Below, piece by piece: positions 26,735 through 35,136 of a stretch of DNA of 64,000 nucleotides. The notes below the pieces were generated by a model. That model was not told where the DNA came from. It ran no database searches and saw only the letters and a program-made list of their open reading frames with translations. Every line of letters begins with the position of its first letter. Position 1 is the first letter of the stretch. The position numbers and the translations under genes are program-made. Origin of the DNA: Beijerinckiaceae bacterium (lineage in GTDB: Bacteria > Pseudomonadota > Alphaproteobacteria > Rhizobiales > Beijerinckiaceae); assembly GCA_027532775.1 (NCBI GenBank), contig JAPZTO010000001.1:496001-560000 (forward strand), in the 5' to 3' direction.

Positions 26735-29700
26735 GGCGACGGATCCGGCGCCGGAACCGGGGTCGTGGCTTCGACTGTCCGCACACGGAGGCGATCCAGC
26801 GCGAGATAGACGACCGGCGTCGTGTAGAGCGTGAGGAGCTGGCTCAGCAGCAGGCCGCCGATGATCGAGACGCCGAGCGGCATGCGCAGTTCGGCGCCGG
26901 GCCCGGCCGCAAGAGCCAGCGGCAGGGCGCCGAACAGGGCGGCCAGCGTCGTCATCATGATCGGCCGGAACCGCAGGGCACAGGCCTCGACGATCGCCGC
27001 CTCCGGCGAGAGGCCGCGATGCCGCTCGGCATGCAGGGCGAAATCGATCATCAGGATCGCATTCTTCTTCACGATGCCCATCAGCAGCACGATCCCGATC
27101 ACGCCGATGATCGTCAGATGCTCGCCGACCATGGCCAGCGCAAGGAGGGCGCCGATCCCGGCCGAGGGCAGGGTCGAAAGGATGGTCAGCGGGTGGATAT
27201 AGCTCTCGTAGAGCACACCAAGCACAATATAGATCGCAAGAATGGCCGCGAGGATCAGCCAGGGCTGGCTTGCGAGCGAAAGGCGGAATTCCTCGGCCTC
27301 GCCGGAAAAGGAGCCAGTCACCGCGCCGGGCATGCCGATCTCGCGTTCCGCGGCATGGACAGCCCGGACGGCATCGCCCAGGGCCTGCCCGTCCGTGAGG
27401 TCGAAGCTGATCGTGAAGGCCGGGAACTGCTCCTGATGGCTGATGGCCAGAGGCGCAGTGCCGCGCTCGATCCGGGCAAAGGCCGGAAGGGGCACCTGCA
27501 CGCCCCCTGCCCCGGGAAAGCGCATGGTCTCGAGGCGCGAGGGGTCGCTGCGGTAGCGAGGTTCGACCTCCAGCACCACGCGATACTGGTTGGCCTGGCC
27601 ATAGATCGTGGAGATCTGGCGCTGGGCGAACGCATTGTTGAGCGCATCGCTGACGGCCTGCAGCGACACGCCATACTGGCCGGCCCGGACACGGTCGACG
27701 ACAATCCGCGCCTCCAGCCCTTCATCATCCTCGATCGAGGCGACATTGGCGAAGCCGGGCTCGGTGGCCAGCCGGCGCAGCAGCAACCGGCCCCAGCGCC
27801 GGACCTCCGCGCCCTCGGCACCGACGAGGGTGTACTGGTACTGGCTCCAACTGGCGCGGGTGGCAATCTGCACGTCCTGGACGAGCTTGACGAAGGCGGT
27901 CACGCCGGGGAGCCCGCCTAGGGCGCTCTCGAGATCAGGCACGATTGCCGAGGCGTTGCGCCGCCTCTCGGCATGGGGCCGCAGGATGACCGAAAGGGTC
28001 GCGACATTCGGTGTCGGATTGGTAAGGCCGGTACCGACAACCGCGACGACATCGGCAATTTCCGGCACCGTCCGGATGGCCGCGCCGGCCTGTGCCTGCA
28101 AGCGGGCCATCTCCTCGAAGGATACGTCCGGCGCCGCCCGCAGCGTGACGCTGAGCAGCCCGGTATCCTGCACAGGGAGGAAACTCTTCGGCATGACGAC
28201 ATAGAGCCAGATTGTCGCCAGCACCGTGAGGATGGTGACAAGGAGGGTCAGCCCGCGGTGGCGCAGGACGACAGCCAGCGAGCCCGCATAACCCCTGGCA
28301 AGCCCGCCGCCGATCCCATGGGACAGGCGGCCCAGCCAGCCGGGCTTGCGTCCTGACATCTCGGGACTGACCGGCTTCAGCAACCGCGCGCACATCATCG
28401 GGGTCAGGGTCAGCGAGACGATGGCCGAGACCACGACGGCGATGGACAGCGTCACTGCGAATTCGCGGAACATGCGCCCCACCAGTCCGCTCATGAAAAG
28501 CAGCGGGATGAAGACCGCGAGCAGCGAGACCGTCAGCGAAATGATCGTGAACCCGATCTCCGCCGAGCCCCGCCGCGCGGCCGCGTTGCCATCGCCGCCC
28601 TCCTCGCGGTGCCGGGCAATATTCTCGATCATCACGATGGCATCGTCGACAACAAAGCCCGTCCCGATGGTCAGGGCCATCAGCGAGAGATTGTCCAGCG
28701 AGTAGCCGAAGGACCACATCACCGCGAAGGTGCCGATCAGCGAGAGCGGCAGCGTGACCCCGGCTATGATCGTCGCGGCCCAGGTGCGCAGGAAGAGCAG
28801 CACGACCATGATCACGAGCCCGACCGAGAGGGCGAGCGTGAACTGCACGTCATGGATCGAGGCCCGGATTGCCTCTGTCCGGTCGGCAACGACATCCAGC
28901 GTGACATCGGCCGGAAGCGCCCGGGCGAGTCGAGGCAATTCGGCGCGGATCCGGTCGACCGTGGCCACGACATTCGCCCCAGGCTGGCGCTGGATGTCGA
29001 GCACGACAGCCGGGCGGGCCTGCCGCCACGCCCCGACGCGCTCGTTCTCGAAACCGTCCGCAATCGTCGCCACGTCGCGCAGAAGAACCGGCGCGCCATT
29101 GCGGAAGGCGATGGTGACGAGCGCATAATCCTTCGCGGAGGTGATCTGGTCATTTGCTGCGATGGAATGGCTCTGGACCGTGCCGTCGAGGGACCCCTTG
29201 GCCGCCGAGACATTTGCGGCCGACACGGCGCTGCGAAGATCCTCGAGGCTGAGCCCCTTCGCCGCCAAAGCCGCGAGATCGGCCTGCACGCGGATGGCCG
29301 GCTTGGAGCCTCCCTGCACGGCGACGCGCCCGACCCCGCCGATCTCGGCAAGGCGCTGGGCGATCAGCGTATCCGCGAGATCCGCCATGGCCCGGACCGG
29401 CGTGTTGGGTGCGGTCAGGGCAAGCGTGAGGATCGGCGCATCCGCCGGGTTGGCCTTGGTATAGGTCGGCGGGTAGGGCAGCGTTCTCGGCAGGGCCGAA
29501 CCGGCGGCATTGATCGCCGACTGCACATCCTGCGCGGCGCCGTCGATATCGCGATCGAGGGCGAATTGCAGCGTAATCTGGCTCAGGCCGAACGAACTGG
29601 TCGAGGTGAGCGTGGTCAGCGCGGGGATCTGGCCGAGCTGGCGCTCGAGCGGCCCGGTGACCAGCGCGGCCATGGTCTCCGGGCTGGCGCCCGGCAGGTT

Positions 29701-29847
29701 GGTGGTGACCACGAGGGTCGGGAAATCGACCTGCGGCAGCGAGGAAACCGGCAGGGCGCGATACCCCATCAACCCGACGATCAGCACCGCGACAGCCAGC
29801 AGGGATGTGGCGACCGGCCGGGCAATGAAGGGGGCGGAAACATTCAT
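26731..29847 (-). CDS. RND multidrug efflux permease, MdtB/MuxB-like
   Basis: 1,038 residues, full HAE1-RND topology. Asp-Asp relay in G-F-V-V-D-D-A-I-V-M-I-E near residue 405; start M-N-V-S-A-P-F-I-A-R-P-V-A-T-S-L-L; loop residues P-L-E-R-Q-L-G near 70. It pairs with the downstream MdtC-like gene (4-bp overlap) and follows the adaptor gene by 12 bp. Two non-identical RND subunits in one operon is the mark of MdtABC/MuxABC pumps, where the two form a heterotrimer. Confidence 0.93.
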   Translation of the reverse strand: MNVSAPFIARPVATSLLAVAVLIVGLMGYRALPVSSLPQVDFPTLVVTTNLPGASPETMAALVTGPLERQLGQIPALTTLTSTSSFGLSQITLQFALDRDIDGAAQDVQSAINAAGSALPRTLPYPPTYTKANPADAPILTLALTAPNTPVRAMADLADTLIAQRLAEIGGVGRVAVQGGSKPAIRVQADLAALAAKGLSLEDLRSAVSAANVSAAKGSLDGTVQSHSIAANDQITSAKDYALVTIAFRNGAPVLLRDVATIADGFENERVGAWRQARPAVVLDIQRQPGANVVATVDRIRAELPRLARALPADVTLDVVADRTEAIRASIHDVQFTLALSVGLVIMVVLLFLRTWAATIIAGVTLPLSLIGTFAVMWSFGYSLDNLSLMALTIGTGFVVDDAIVMIENIARHREEGGDGNAAARRGSAEIGFTIISLTVSLLAVFIPLLFMSGLVGRMFREFAVTLSIAVVVSAIVSLTLTPMMCARLLKPVSPEMSGRKPGWLGRLSHGIGGGLARGYAGSLAVVLRHRGLTLLVTILTVLATIWLYVVMPKSFLPVQDTGLLSVTLRAAPDVSFEEMARLQAQAGAAIRTVPEIADVVAVVGTGLTNPTPNVATLSVILRPHAERRRNASAIVPDLESALGGLPGVTAFVKLVQDVQIATRASWSQYQYTLVGAEGAEVRRWGRLLLRRLATEPGFANVASIEDDEGLEARIVVDRVRAGQYGVSLQAVSDALNNAFAQRQISTIYGQANQYRVVLEVEPRYRSDPSRLETMRFPGAGGVQVPLPAFARIERGTAPLAISHQEQFPAFTISFDLTDGQALGDAVRAVHAAEREIGMPGAVTGSFSGEAEEFRLSLASQPWLILAAILAIYIVLGVLYESYIHPLTILSTLPSAGIGALLALAMVGEHLTIIGVIGIVLLMGIVKKNAILMIDFALHAERHRGLSPEAAIVEACALRFRPIMMTTLAALFGALPLALAAGPGAELRMPLGVSIIGGLLLSQLLTLYTTPVVYLALDRLRVRTVEATTPVPAPDPSP

Positions 29848-29859
29848 GCCGGGCCTCGC

Positions 29860-31173
29860 TCAGGGCCGGGCTGCGGGTGGAGCCGCACCCGGCGCCGGCG
29901 CACCAGGCGGGCTGCTTCCGGGCTGTGCGGCATTCCGGCCGCCGGCCGGCGCACCGGCCGGGCGCTGGCGGGAACCCGGCCCGCCGCGCTGGCGCTGGGC
30001 CGGGGCAACCGGCAGGGCTTCCGTACCGGAAGGATCAGGCAGGACCGTTACCTCGCGGCCTTCCGCCAGGCGAGGGAACCCGGCAGTGACCACGCGCTCT
30101 CCAGGCTCGAGACCGCGGAGAATGACAACGCGCTCCTCATCCTGCGGACCGGTCACGACTGGCCGGGCCGTCACTTTCTCGCCCTCGCCGATGACATAGA
30201 CGAACGGGCCGGCCGGGCCGCGCCGCAGGGCGGGCGTCGGCACGGTGCGTGCTCCTGCCAGGGCGCCGACGCGGACACGGACGGAGACAAACTGGCCAGG
30301 CCAGAGCCGGGCATCCTCGTTGGCGAAGCTTGCCTTCAGCCGGATTGTCCCCGTCGTGATATCGACCTGGTTGTCGACCACATCCAGTTTCCCGGTGGCG
30401 AGGATGGACTTCCCGTCAGCATCGATGACATCCACCGGAACGAGCCCCCGCGCGAGGGCCGCAGGGACAACGGCGAGATCGCGTTGCGGCAGGGTGAAGA
30501 CCACCGCGATCGGCTGGACCTGCGCGATCGTGACAAGCCCGGCCGCATCCCCGGCCCGGATGATGTTGCCCGCATCCACCTGCCGCAGGCCTGCGCGGCC
30601 GTCGATCGGCGAGGTGACGGTCGTGTAGCCGAGGCTGGTGCGGGCACTGGCAATCGCCGCTTCGTCGGCGCGCAGCTGGGCTTCCAGCTGCTCGACCACC
30701 GCCTTTTGCTGGTCGGCTTGCTGACGCGGGCCGGCATTGGTGGCGGCGAGGCGCTGGTAGCGATCGAGATCAAGCCGGGCATTGGCAAGATTGGCCTGGT
30801 TCTGGGCCTGTTTTGCAAGGGCCTGGTCAAGCTGCGCCTGCGGTGCGGCAGGATCGATCCGCGCGAGAATATCGCCGGCCCGGACCATCTGCCCCTCGCG
30901 GAACTCGACCGAAAGCAGCTTGCCCTCGATCTGGGCCCGCACGGTCACCAGGGCATTGGCCTGTACATTGCCGATCCCCTCGCGCAGGAGCGGCACGTCC
31001 TCGACCCGGACCGCGCTTGCGGACACCGCGACAGGGCCTTCCGTCGCACCCCCGCGGCGCCCGCCTGTTTGCGGGGCCTCGGCCTGCCGGGCCTGCCATT
31101 GCTGCCAGCCGGCATAGCCGCCACCGGCGGCACCGATCAACAGCAGGAAGAGGAGAATCCGGCCGCGTTTCAT
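29860..31173 (-). CDS. RND efflux periplasmic adaptor, MdtA-like
   Basis: 437 residues. One N-terminal membrane helix (about residues 5-22), a split lipoyl domain (V-R-A-Q-I-E-G-K-L-L and the later S-P-I-D-G-R-A-G-L-R), a long alpha-hairpin between them, a beta-barrel domain (D-V-V-D-N-Q-V-D-I-T-T-G-T-I-R-L-K-A-x-F), and a Gly/Pro/Ala-rich tail of about 45 residues unusual for MdtA. It bridges the RND trimer to the outer-membrane channel. Its start overlaps the upstream channel gene stop by 4 bp. Confidence 0.93.
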   Translation of the reverse strand: MKRGRILLFLLLIGAAGGGYAGWQQWQARQAEAPQTGGRRGGATEGPVAVSASAVRVEDVPLLREGIGNVQANALVTVRAQIEGKLLSVEFREGQMVRAGDILARIDPAAPQAQLDQALAKQAQNQANLANARLDLDRYQRLAATNAGPRQQADQQKAVVEQLEAQLRADEAAIASARTSLGYTTVTSPIDGRAGLRQVDAGNIIRAGDAAGLVTIAQVQPIAVVFTLPQRDLAVVPAALARGLVPVDVIDADGKSILATGKLDVVDNQVDITTGTIRLKASFANEDARLWPGQFVSVRVRVGALAGARTVPTPALRRGPAGPFVYVIGEGEKVTARPVVTGPQDEERVVILRGLEPGERVVTAGFPRLAEGREVTVLPDPSGTEALPVAPAQRQRGGPGSRQRPAGAPAGGRNAAQPGSSPPGAPAPGAAPPAARP

Positions 31174-32672
31174 GGCGCCTCCTCGTCAACCGGAGTGGCC
31201 GCAACCCGGATCCGGGCATGCGCGGCATAGAGTGAGGTTCCGCCGACAAAATCCCCGCCAAGGGCCTGGAACAGGCCGACAGAGGCCTGAAGCCGCGCGA
31301 GCCTTGCCTGGACCAGCCCGTCCTGCGTCTGGAAGAGTGTCGATTGGGTATTGAGCAGGGATTGCAGGTCGATGGTCCCCTCACGGAAACGCTGTTCGGC
31401 GAAGCCGAAGGCCTCCCGGGCACGGGCTACCGCCACCGCTTGCGCGCGCTCCCGCGCGGCGCTCTCGCGTACGGCGACAAGGGCGTTCTCGACATCGACC
31501 AGCGCGGAAACGATGGCCTGGCGGTAGGCTTCGAGAAGTTCCTGTCGCTGCGCCTCGCTCAGCGCGATTTCCGCCCTCAAGCGGCCGCCATCGAAGATCG
31601 GCTGGGTGACACCCGCCGCGAGCGACCAGATGGCGGATTCCGGACGCAGGATCAGGTTGAGGGCGGCACTCTGCAGGCCCGCCTGGCCCGTCAACTGGAT
31701 CGCGGGCAAAAGGGCCTTCCGGCTGGCCTCGACATTGGCATCAGCCGCGGCCAGCTGGGCTTCCGCCAGCCGGAGATCGGGACGACGGAGCAGCAATTCG
31801 ACGGGCAGGCCGGGCCGGGCCACGGGCGCCTGCAGGCTCCGGAGGCTCACCGAGGCCACCGAGAACCCTTCCGGCGGACGGCCGAGCAGCAGCGCGAGTG
31901 TGTTCCGCGACGTCTCCAGGTTCTGCCGGAGCGGCGGGATGGTGGCCCGCTGCTGGGCGACGAGACCTTCCTGCTGTGCCCGGTCGAGCGCGGAGGCTGT
32001 TCCGGCGCCGAGGCGCTCCCGGATGATCCCGAGGATGCGCTCGGCGCTGCCGACATTGCCCTCGGCAATGGCCAGCCTGTCCCGTGCCGCGGCGAGCTGG
32101 AGATAGGCATTGACGACCGCAACCTGCGTCGAGAGCCGAACCGTGTCGAAAGCGAAGCGCGCACCAAGGCTCTGGTTCTCCGCCGCCCTCAGCAGGTCCC
32201 GGTTGCGACCCCAGAGATCGAGCTGATAGCTGGCGGCCAGGCTGCCCGAGACGCTGTTTCCGATCGAGGGCGAGGCAACACGGCCGCCGCTCGTGCCCGA
32301 GCGCTGCGACCGGCTGGCATCCGCTGCAGCGGAAAGCGCCGGCAGGAGCGACGCACCGGCAATACGGGCCTGGGCATCGGCCTGCTCGATCCGTGCTGCG
32401 GCGGCCGCGACGTCGAAATTGTCGGCATCGGCACGATCGACAAGCCCTGTCAGCGCGGCGGAGCCGAACCGGGTCCACCAACGCGTGATATCCGAGGCCG
32501 GGCGCGCCGATGCACCGTCGAAGCGGGCCGGGAGCGGGATGCCGGCTTCCGGCGGGGGCATGACGCTGCATCCCGCCAGCAGCCATCCCATGCCGGCAAG
32601 CCACAGGAGGCGTGATCCCCGCCTTGCCTGCGGCCCTGCAACGGGGGCTGAACGAGGGAGCAGGAATACCAT
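31170..32672 (-). CDS. NodT-family outer-membrane efflux lipoprotein
   Basis: About 500 residues. A lipoprotein signal with lipobox L-L-A-G-C near residue 38 anchors it in the outer membrane. Two OEP (TolC-fold) repeats follow with the family pattern W-W-T-R-F-G ... A-D-A-D-N-F-D-V-A-A-A and L-L-R-R-P-D-L-R-L-A-E-A-Q-L. It is the channel of the efflux pump encoded downstream. The frame opens at 32723, but ATG 32672 gives a standard signal. First gene of the four-gene operon; a 20-bp palindrome lies upstream at 32801-32820. Confidence 0.9.
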   Translation of the reverse strand: MVFLLPRSAPVAGPQARRGSRLLWLAGMGWLLAGCSVMPPPEAGIPLPARFDGASARPASDITRWWTRFGSAALTGLVDRADADNFDVAAAAARIEQADAQARIAGASLLPALSAAADASRSQRSGTSGGRVASPSIGNSVSGSLAASYQLDLWGRNRDLLRAAENQSLGARFAFDTVRLSTQVAVVNAYLQLAAARDRLAIAEGNVGSAERILGIIRERLGAGTASALDRAQQEGLVAQQRATIPPLRQNLETSRNTLALLLGRPPEGFSVASVSLRSLQAPVARPGLPVELLLRRPDLRLAEAQLAAADANVEASRKALLPAIQLTGQAGLQSAALNLILRPESAIWSLAAGVTQPIFDGGRLRAEIALSEAQRQELLEAYRQAIVSALVDVENALVAVRESAARERAQAVAVARAREAFGFAEQRFREGTIDLQSLLNTQSTLFQTQDGLVQARLARLQASVGLFQALGGDFVGGTSLYAAHARIRVAATPVDEEAP

Positions 32673-32800
32673 GCCGGGAATGGGCCTCTCGCTTGCTGGG
32701 GCGGCACCATTTGCCCGCAACACGCGCGAAGGATGCTTACCGCCGGCCGGAGCCCTTCCGGGTCCCGGACCAGCTTCTGGATAGGAGAGATGGGGAGAGG

Positions 32801-32820
32801 CCGCAAGTTAACATGCGGCA
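32801..32820. promoter_or_regulatory. 20-bp near-perfect palindrome upstream of the RND efflux operon
   Basis: GCCGCA-AGTTAACA-TGCGGC has 6-bp outer arms and an inner GTTAAC. It lies about 130 bp before the channel gene ATG and 50 bp past the GGDEF-EAL gene stop. The form suits a TetR- or MarR-type dimer, but no regulator gene is adjacent. There is no T run, so it is not a terminator. Confidence 0.45.
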
Positions 32821-32870
32821 ATCTTCACGAATGCCCGACACGCGCGAAGGCGCCGGCTCCGCTCCGGAAC

Positions 32871-34523
32871 TCAGTGCTGCAGCCGCATATTGAGCGCGCC
32901 CGGTGCATTGCGCTTCGCCTCGATGAAGCGATGGAGATCGGGCAGCGGCATCGGCTTGGCGAAATAGAAGCCCTGAAAATGATGGCAGCCCGCTGCACGC
33001 AGGAAGATGTGGTGTTCGAGGGTTTCCACCCCTTCGGCATGAACGGTCATGCCCAGGGAACGACCGAGCGACACGACACCGTGGATGATGGCCGCCGAGC
33101 CATTTGAACGGCCGAGATTGCGCACGAAGGCCTGATCGACCTTGAGCTTGTCGAAGGGGAAGCGCCGGAGATAGCTGAGGGAGGCATAGCCGGTTCCAAA
33201 GTCATCCAGCGCGACGTGGATGCCGGCGCCGCGAAAGCCGTTGATGATGCCGATGGCGGTCTCGGCATCCTCCATCAGCACGCCCTCGGTGATCTCGATC
33301 TCGACGCGCTTGGCCTCGACGCCGGATTGGCCGATGATCCTCAGCATTTGATCGAGGAATTCCGGCCGGCGGAACTGCACCGGCGAGACGTTGATCGCCA
33401 TGTGGATGTCGCCGAGATCCAGCGCGTCGTTCAGGGCACGGCGCATGGTCCATTCGCCGATCTCGACGATGAGGCCGGATTCCTCAGCGAGCGGGATGAA
33501 GACGCCCGGTGAGATGATGCCCTCGTCCGGGTGGACCCAACGGAGGAGCGCCTCGACGCCCACGACGGTTTCACCATCCGAAGCCATGTAGGGCTGATAC
33601 CAGACCTGGAGCTGGTCGCGCCCGATCGCATGGCGCAACTCGCCTTCGAGGAACTTGCGGCGGCGAAGCTCGTCTTCCATGCTCGCGTCGAACCGCAACG
33701 CCTTGCCACGGCCGGCCGCCTTGACCCGATACATCGAGATATCGGCCCGCCGAACGAGAACGGTTGATTCGATGCCATCCATCGGGGCGACAACCATCCC
33801 GACAGAGCCCCCGATCGACAGTTCCGTCGAGCCGATCAGGAACGGCTGGCCAAGCACGGAGCTGATGTCATGGCCGAGCTGCTCGATATGGTCAGGCGTC
33901 CGCCGTCCATAGACGACCATGGCGAATTCATCGCCGCCGAGGCGCGCGATATCGGCCTTGGGGCCCGCGAGATTGCGCAGGGCTTCGGCCACCGCGACCA
34001 GCAGCCTGTCCCCCATTTCGTGGCCGAATGTGTCGTTGACGTCCTTGAACTTGTCGAGATCGATATAGATGACGCCGAGGATGGCATCATCCGCCCGGGT
34101 CTCGAGGGCATCATCCAGTCGGGTCTTGAAGCCTGAGCGGTTATGGAGGCCCGTCAGGGGATCGCGCATGGCCCGGTCCAGCACGATCGCCTCGATCCGC
34201 CGCACCGTGGCGATAGCCCGGCGGGAATGCGCGATGTTGTTGAACGACGCGCCGATGGCGATGACAAGCGAGACCAGCAGGGCACCGAAGGCCAGCTGGA
34301 AGAGGGCGCGATCCGTCAGCCAGTCGCCATCAATGCCCAGCTGAACTGCCAGCGCGCGGAGATCGATCAGCCCGGTCGCGCCGTGCCCGGCAAAAATGCC
34401 CATGGCCAGCAAGGCGAAGACAATCCCGAATCCGTTGGCAATATTCAGGAAGAACTGATGGCGCTGGGCAAGCTCTCCTGCCGCGCTCTCAATCAGGTCA
34501 TCATGCCTTGTCGGATTCGACAC
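32871..34523 (-). CDS. Membrane GGDEF-EAL protein (c-di-GMP metabolism)
   Basis: 550 residues. Two N-terminal membrane helices (about 24-48 and 70-95) are followed by GGDEF (D-P-L-T-G-L-H-N-R; active site R-L-G-G-D-E-F near 193) and EAL (E-A-L-L-R-W near 322; N-V-S-P-V-Q-F; D-D-F-G-T-G; E-G-V-E-T). Both catalytic motifs are intact, so it could make and degrade c-di-GMP. It has no periplasmic sensor domain to speak of. Start is a GTG at 34523. It is downstream of, and on the same strand as, the channel/PilZ-like genes of the adhesin locus (107-bp gap). Confidence 0.93.
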   Translation of the reverse strand: MSNPTRHDDLIESAAGELAQRHQFFLNIANGFGIVFALLAMGIFAGHGATGLIDLRALAVQLGIDGDWLTDRALFQLAFGALLVSLVIAIGASFNNIAHSRRAIATVRRIEAIVLDRAMRDPLTGLHNRSGFKTRLDDALETRADDAILGVIYIDLDKFKDVNDTFGHEMGDRLLVAVAEALRNLAGPKADIARLGGDEFAMVVYGRRTPDHIEQLGHDISSVLGQPFLIGSTELSIGGSVGMVVAPMDGIESTVLVRRADISMYRVKAAGRGKALRFDASMEDELRRRKFLEGELRHAIGRDQLQVWYQPYMASDGETVVGVEALLRWVHPDEGIISPGVFIPLAEESGLIVEIGEWTMRRALNDALDLGDIHMAINVSPVQFRRPEFLDQMLRIIGQSGVEAKRVEIEITEGVLMEDAETAIGIINGFRGAGIHVALDDFGTGYASLSYLRRFPFDKLKVDQAFVRNLGRSNGSAAIIHGVVSLGRSLGMTVHAEGVETLEHHIFLRAAGCHHFQGFYFAKPMPLPDLHRFIEAKRNAPGALNMRLQH

Positions 34524-34630
34524 AAAAGCTGCCCATTTTGCGGGCGCCGGCGACCCGACGCGATCCCCCGGATAGCATCGAACCTCCTAACGTTTGATGA
34601 GGCCCGGCGGTTGCCTTCTCTTCGAGTTCT

Positions 34631-35128
34631 TCAGGCCGGCAGCCCATGGACTTGCACGAGCGTGCGGACTTCTGCCGGAGACAGAAGATCCTGCAACTCG
34701 ACCAGATAGCCCTTTGCGGATGTCTCGATGATCCGGCCACGCAATTCGTGCTCGCCAAACCGGACCACCACCTCGGCTTCCGTCCGGTCGAAAATGTACC
34801 GGGACCCCTGGCGGAAGATCAGGCAATCCTCGGCGATCTCGAGGACCAGCCCGTCAAGGGCCAGCGAACGATCGGTCAGGATCAGAACCGCCACAACGCA
34901 GCAGGGCCGCAGCGCGCCATCCTGTCCATTCCGCCGGCGTGGCCATAGCCTGGCGAGCCAGCCTTGCCTCGCCGTCGCCTCGCGGTGCTCCTCCTCCGGG
35001 CCGCGACCGATGCGCAAGCCGATCTCCTCGCGCATCTCGGCCGGCGTCATGCGGCGGCGCGGTTCCTGCGTGCGCTCCTCCTGCGTGCGTTCCGGATAGG
35101 CCTGATTGTCCCCATGTATCGACATCAC
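34631..35128 (-). CDS. PilZ-like small protein next to the MotA-like gene
   Basis: 165 residues starting at GTG 35128 (or ATG 35125), only 8 bp after the MotA-like stop, so co-transcribed. The N-terminal third is charged (Glu/Arg-rich, with R-R-R-M-T-P-A-E-M-R-E-E-I-G). The C-terminal 90 residues are beta-rich and resemble a PilZ barrel (L-D-G-L-V-L-E-I-A-E-D-C-L-I-F, R-G-R-I-I-E-T-S). The c-di-GMP motifs are not convincing: no clear RxxxR, and E-x-A-x-x-C replaces D/N-x-S-x-x-G. It may be a degenerate PilZ scaffold, or unrelated. Confidence 0.6.
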   Translation of the reverse strand: MMSIHGDNQAYPERTQEERTQEPRRRMTPAEMREEIGLRIGRGPEEEHREATARQGWLARLWPRRRNGQDGALRPCCVVAVLILTDRSLALDGLVLEIAEDCLIFRQGSRYIFDRTEAEVVVRFGEHELRGRIIETSAKGYLVELQDLLSPAEVRTLVQVHGLPA

Positions 35129-35136
35129 GATCCCTG

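Noticed and set aside
24350-31230. Long plus-strand open frames opposite the RND genes (about 24350-26809 and 28609-31230)
   Set aside because: High GC at third positions leaves few stops on the antisense strand; the products are Arg/Asp/Gly-rich low-complexity text while the minus strand encodes clear efflux proteins.
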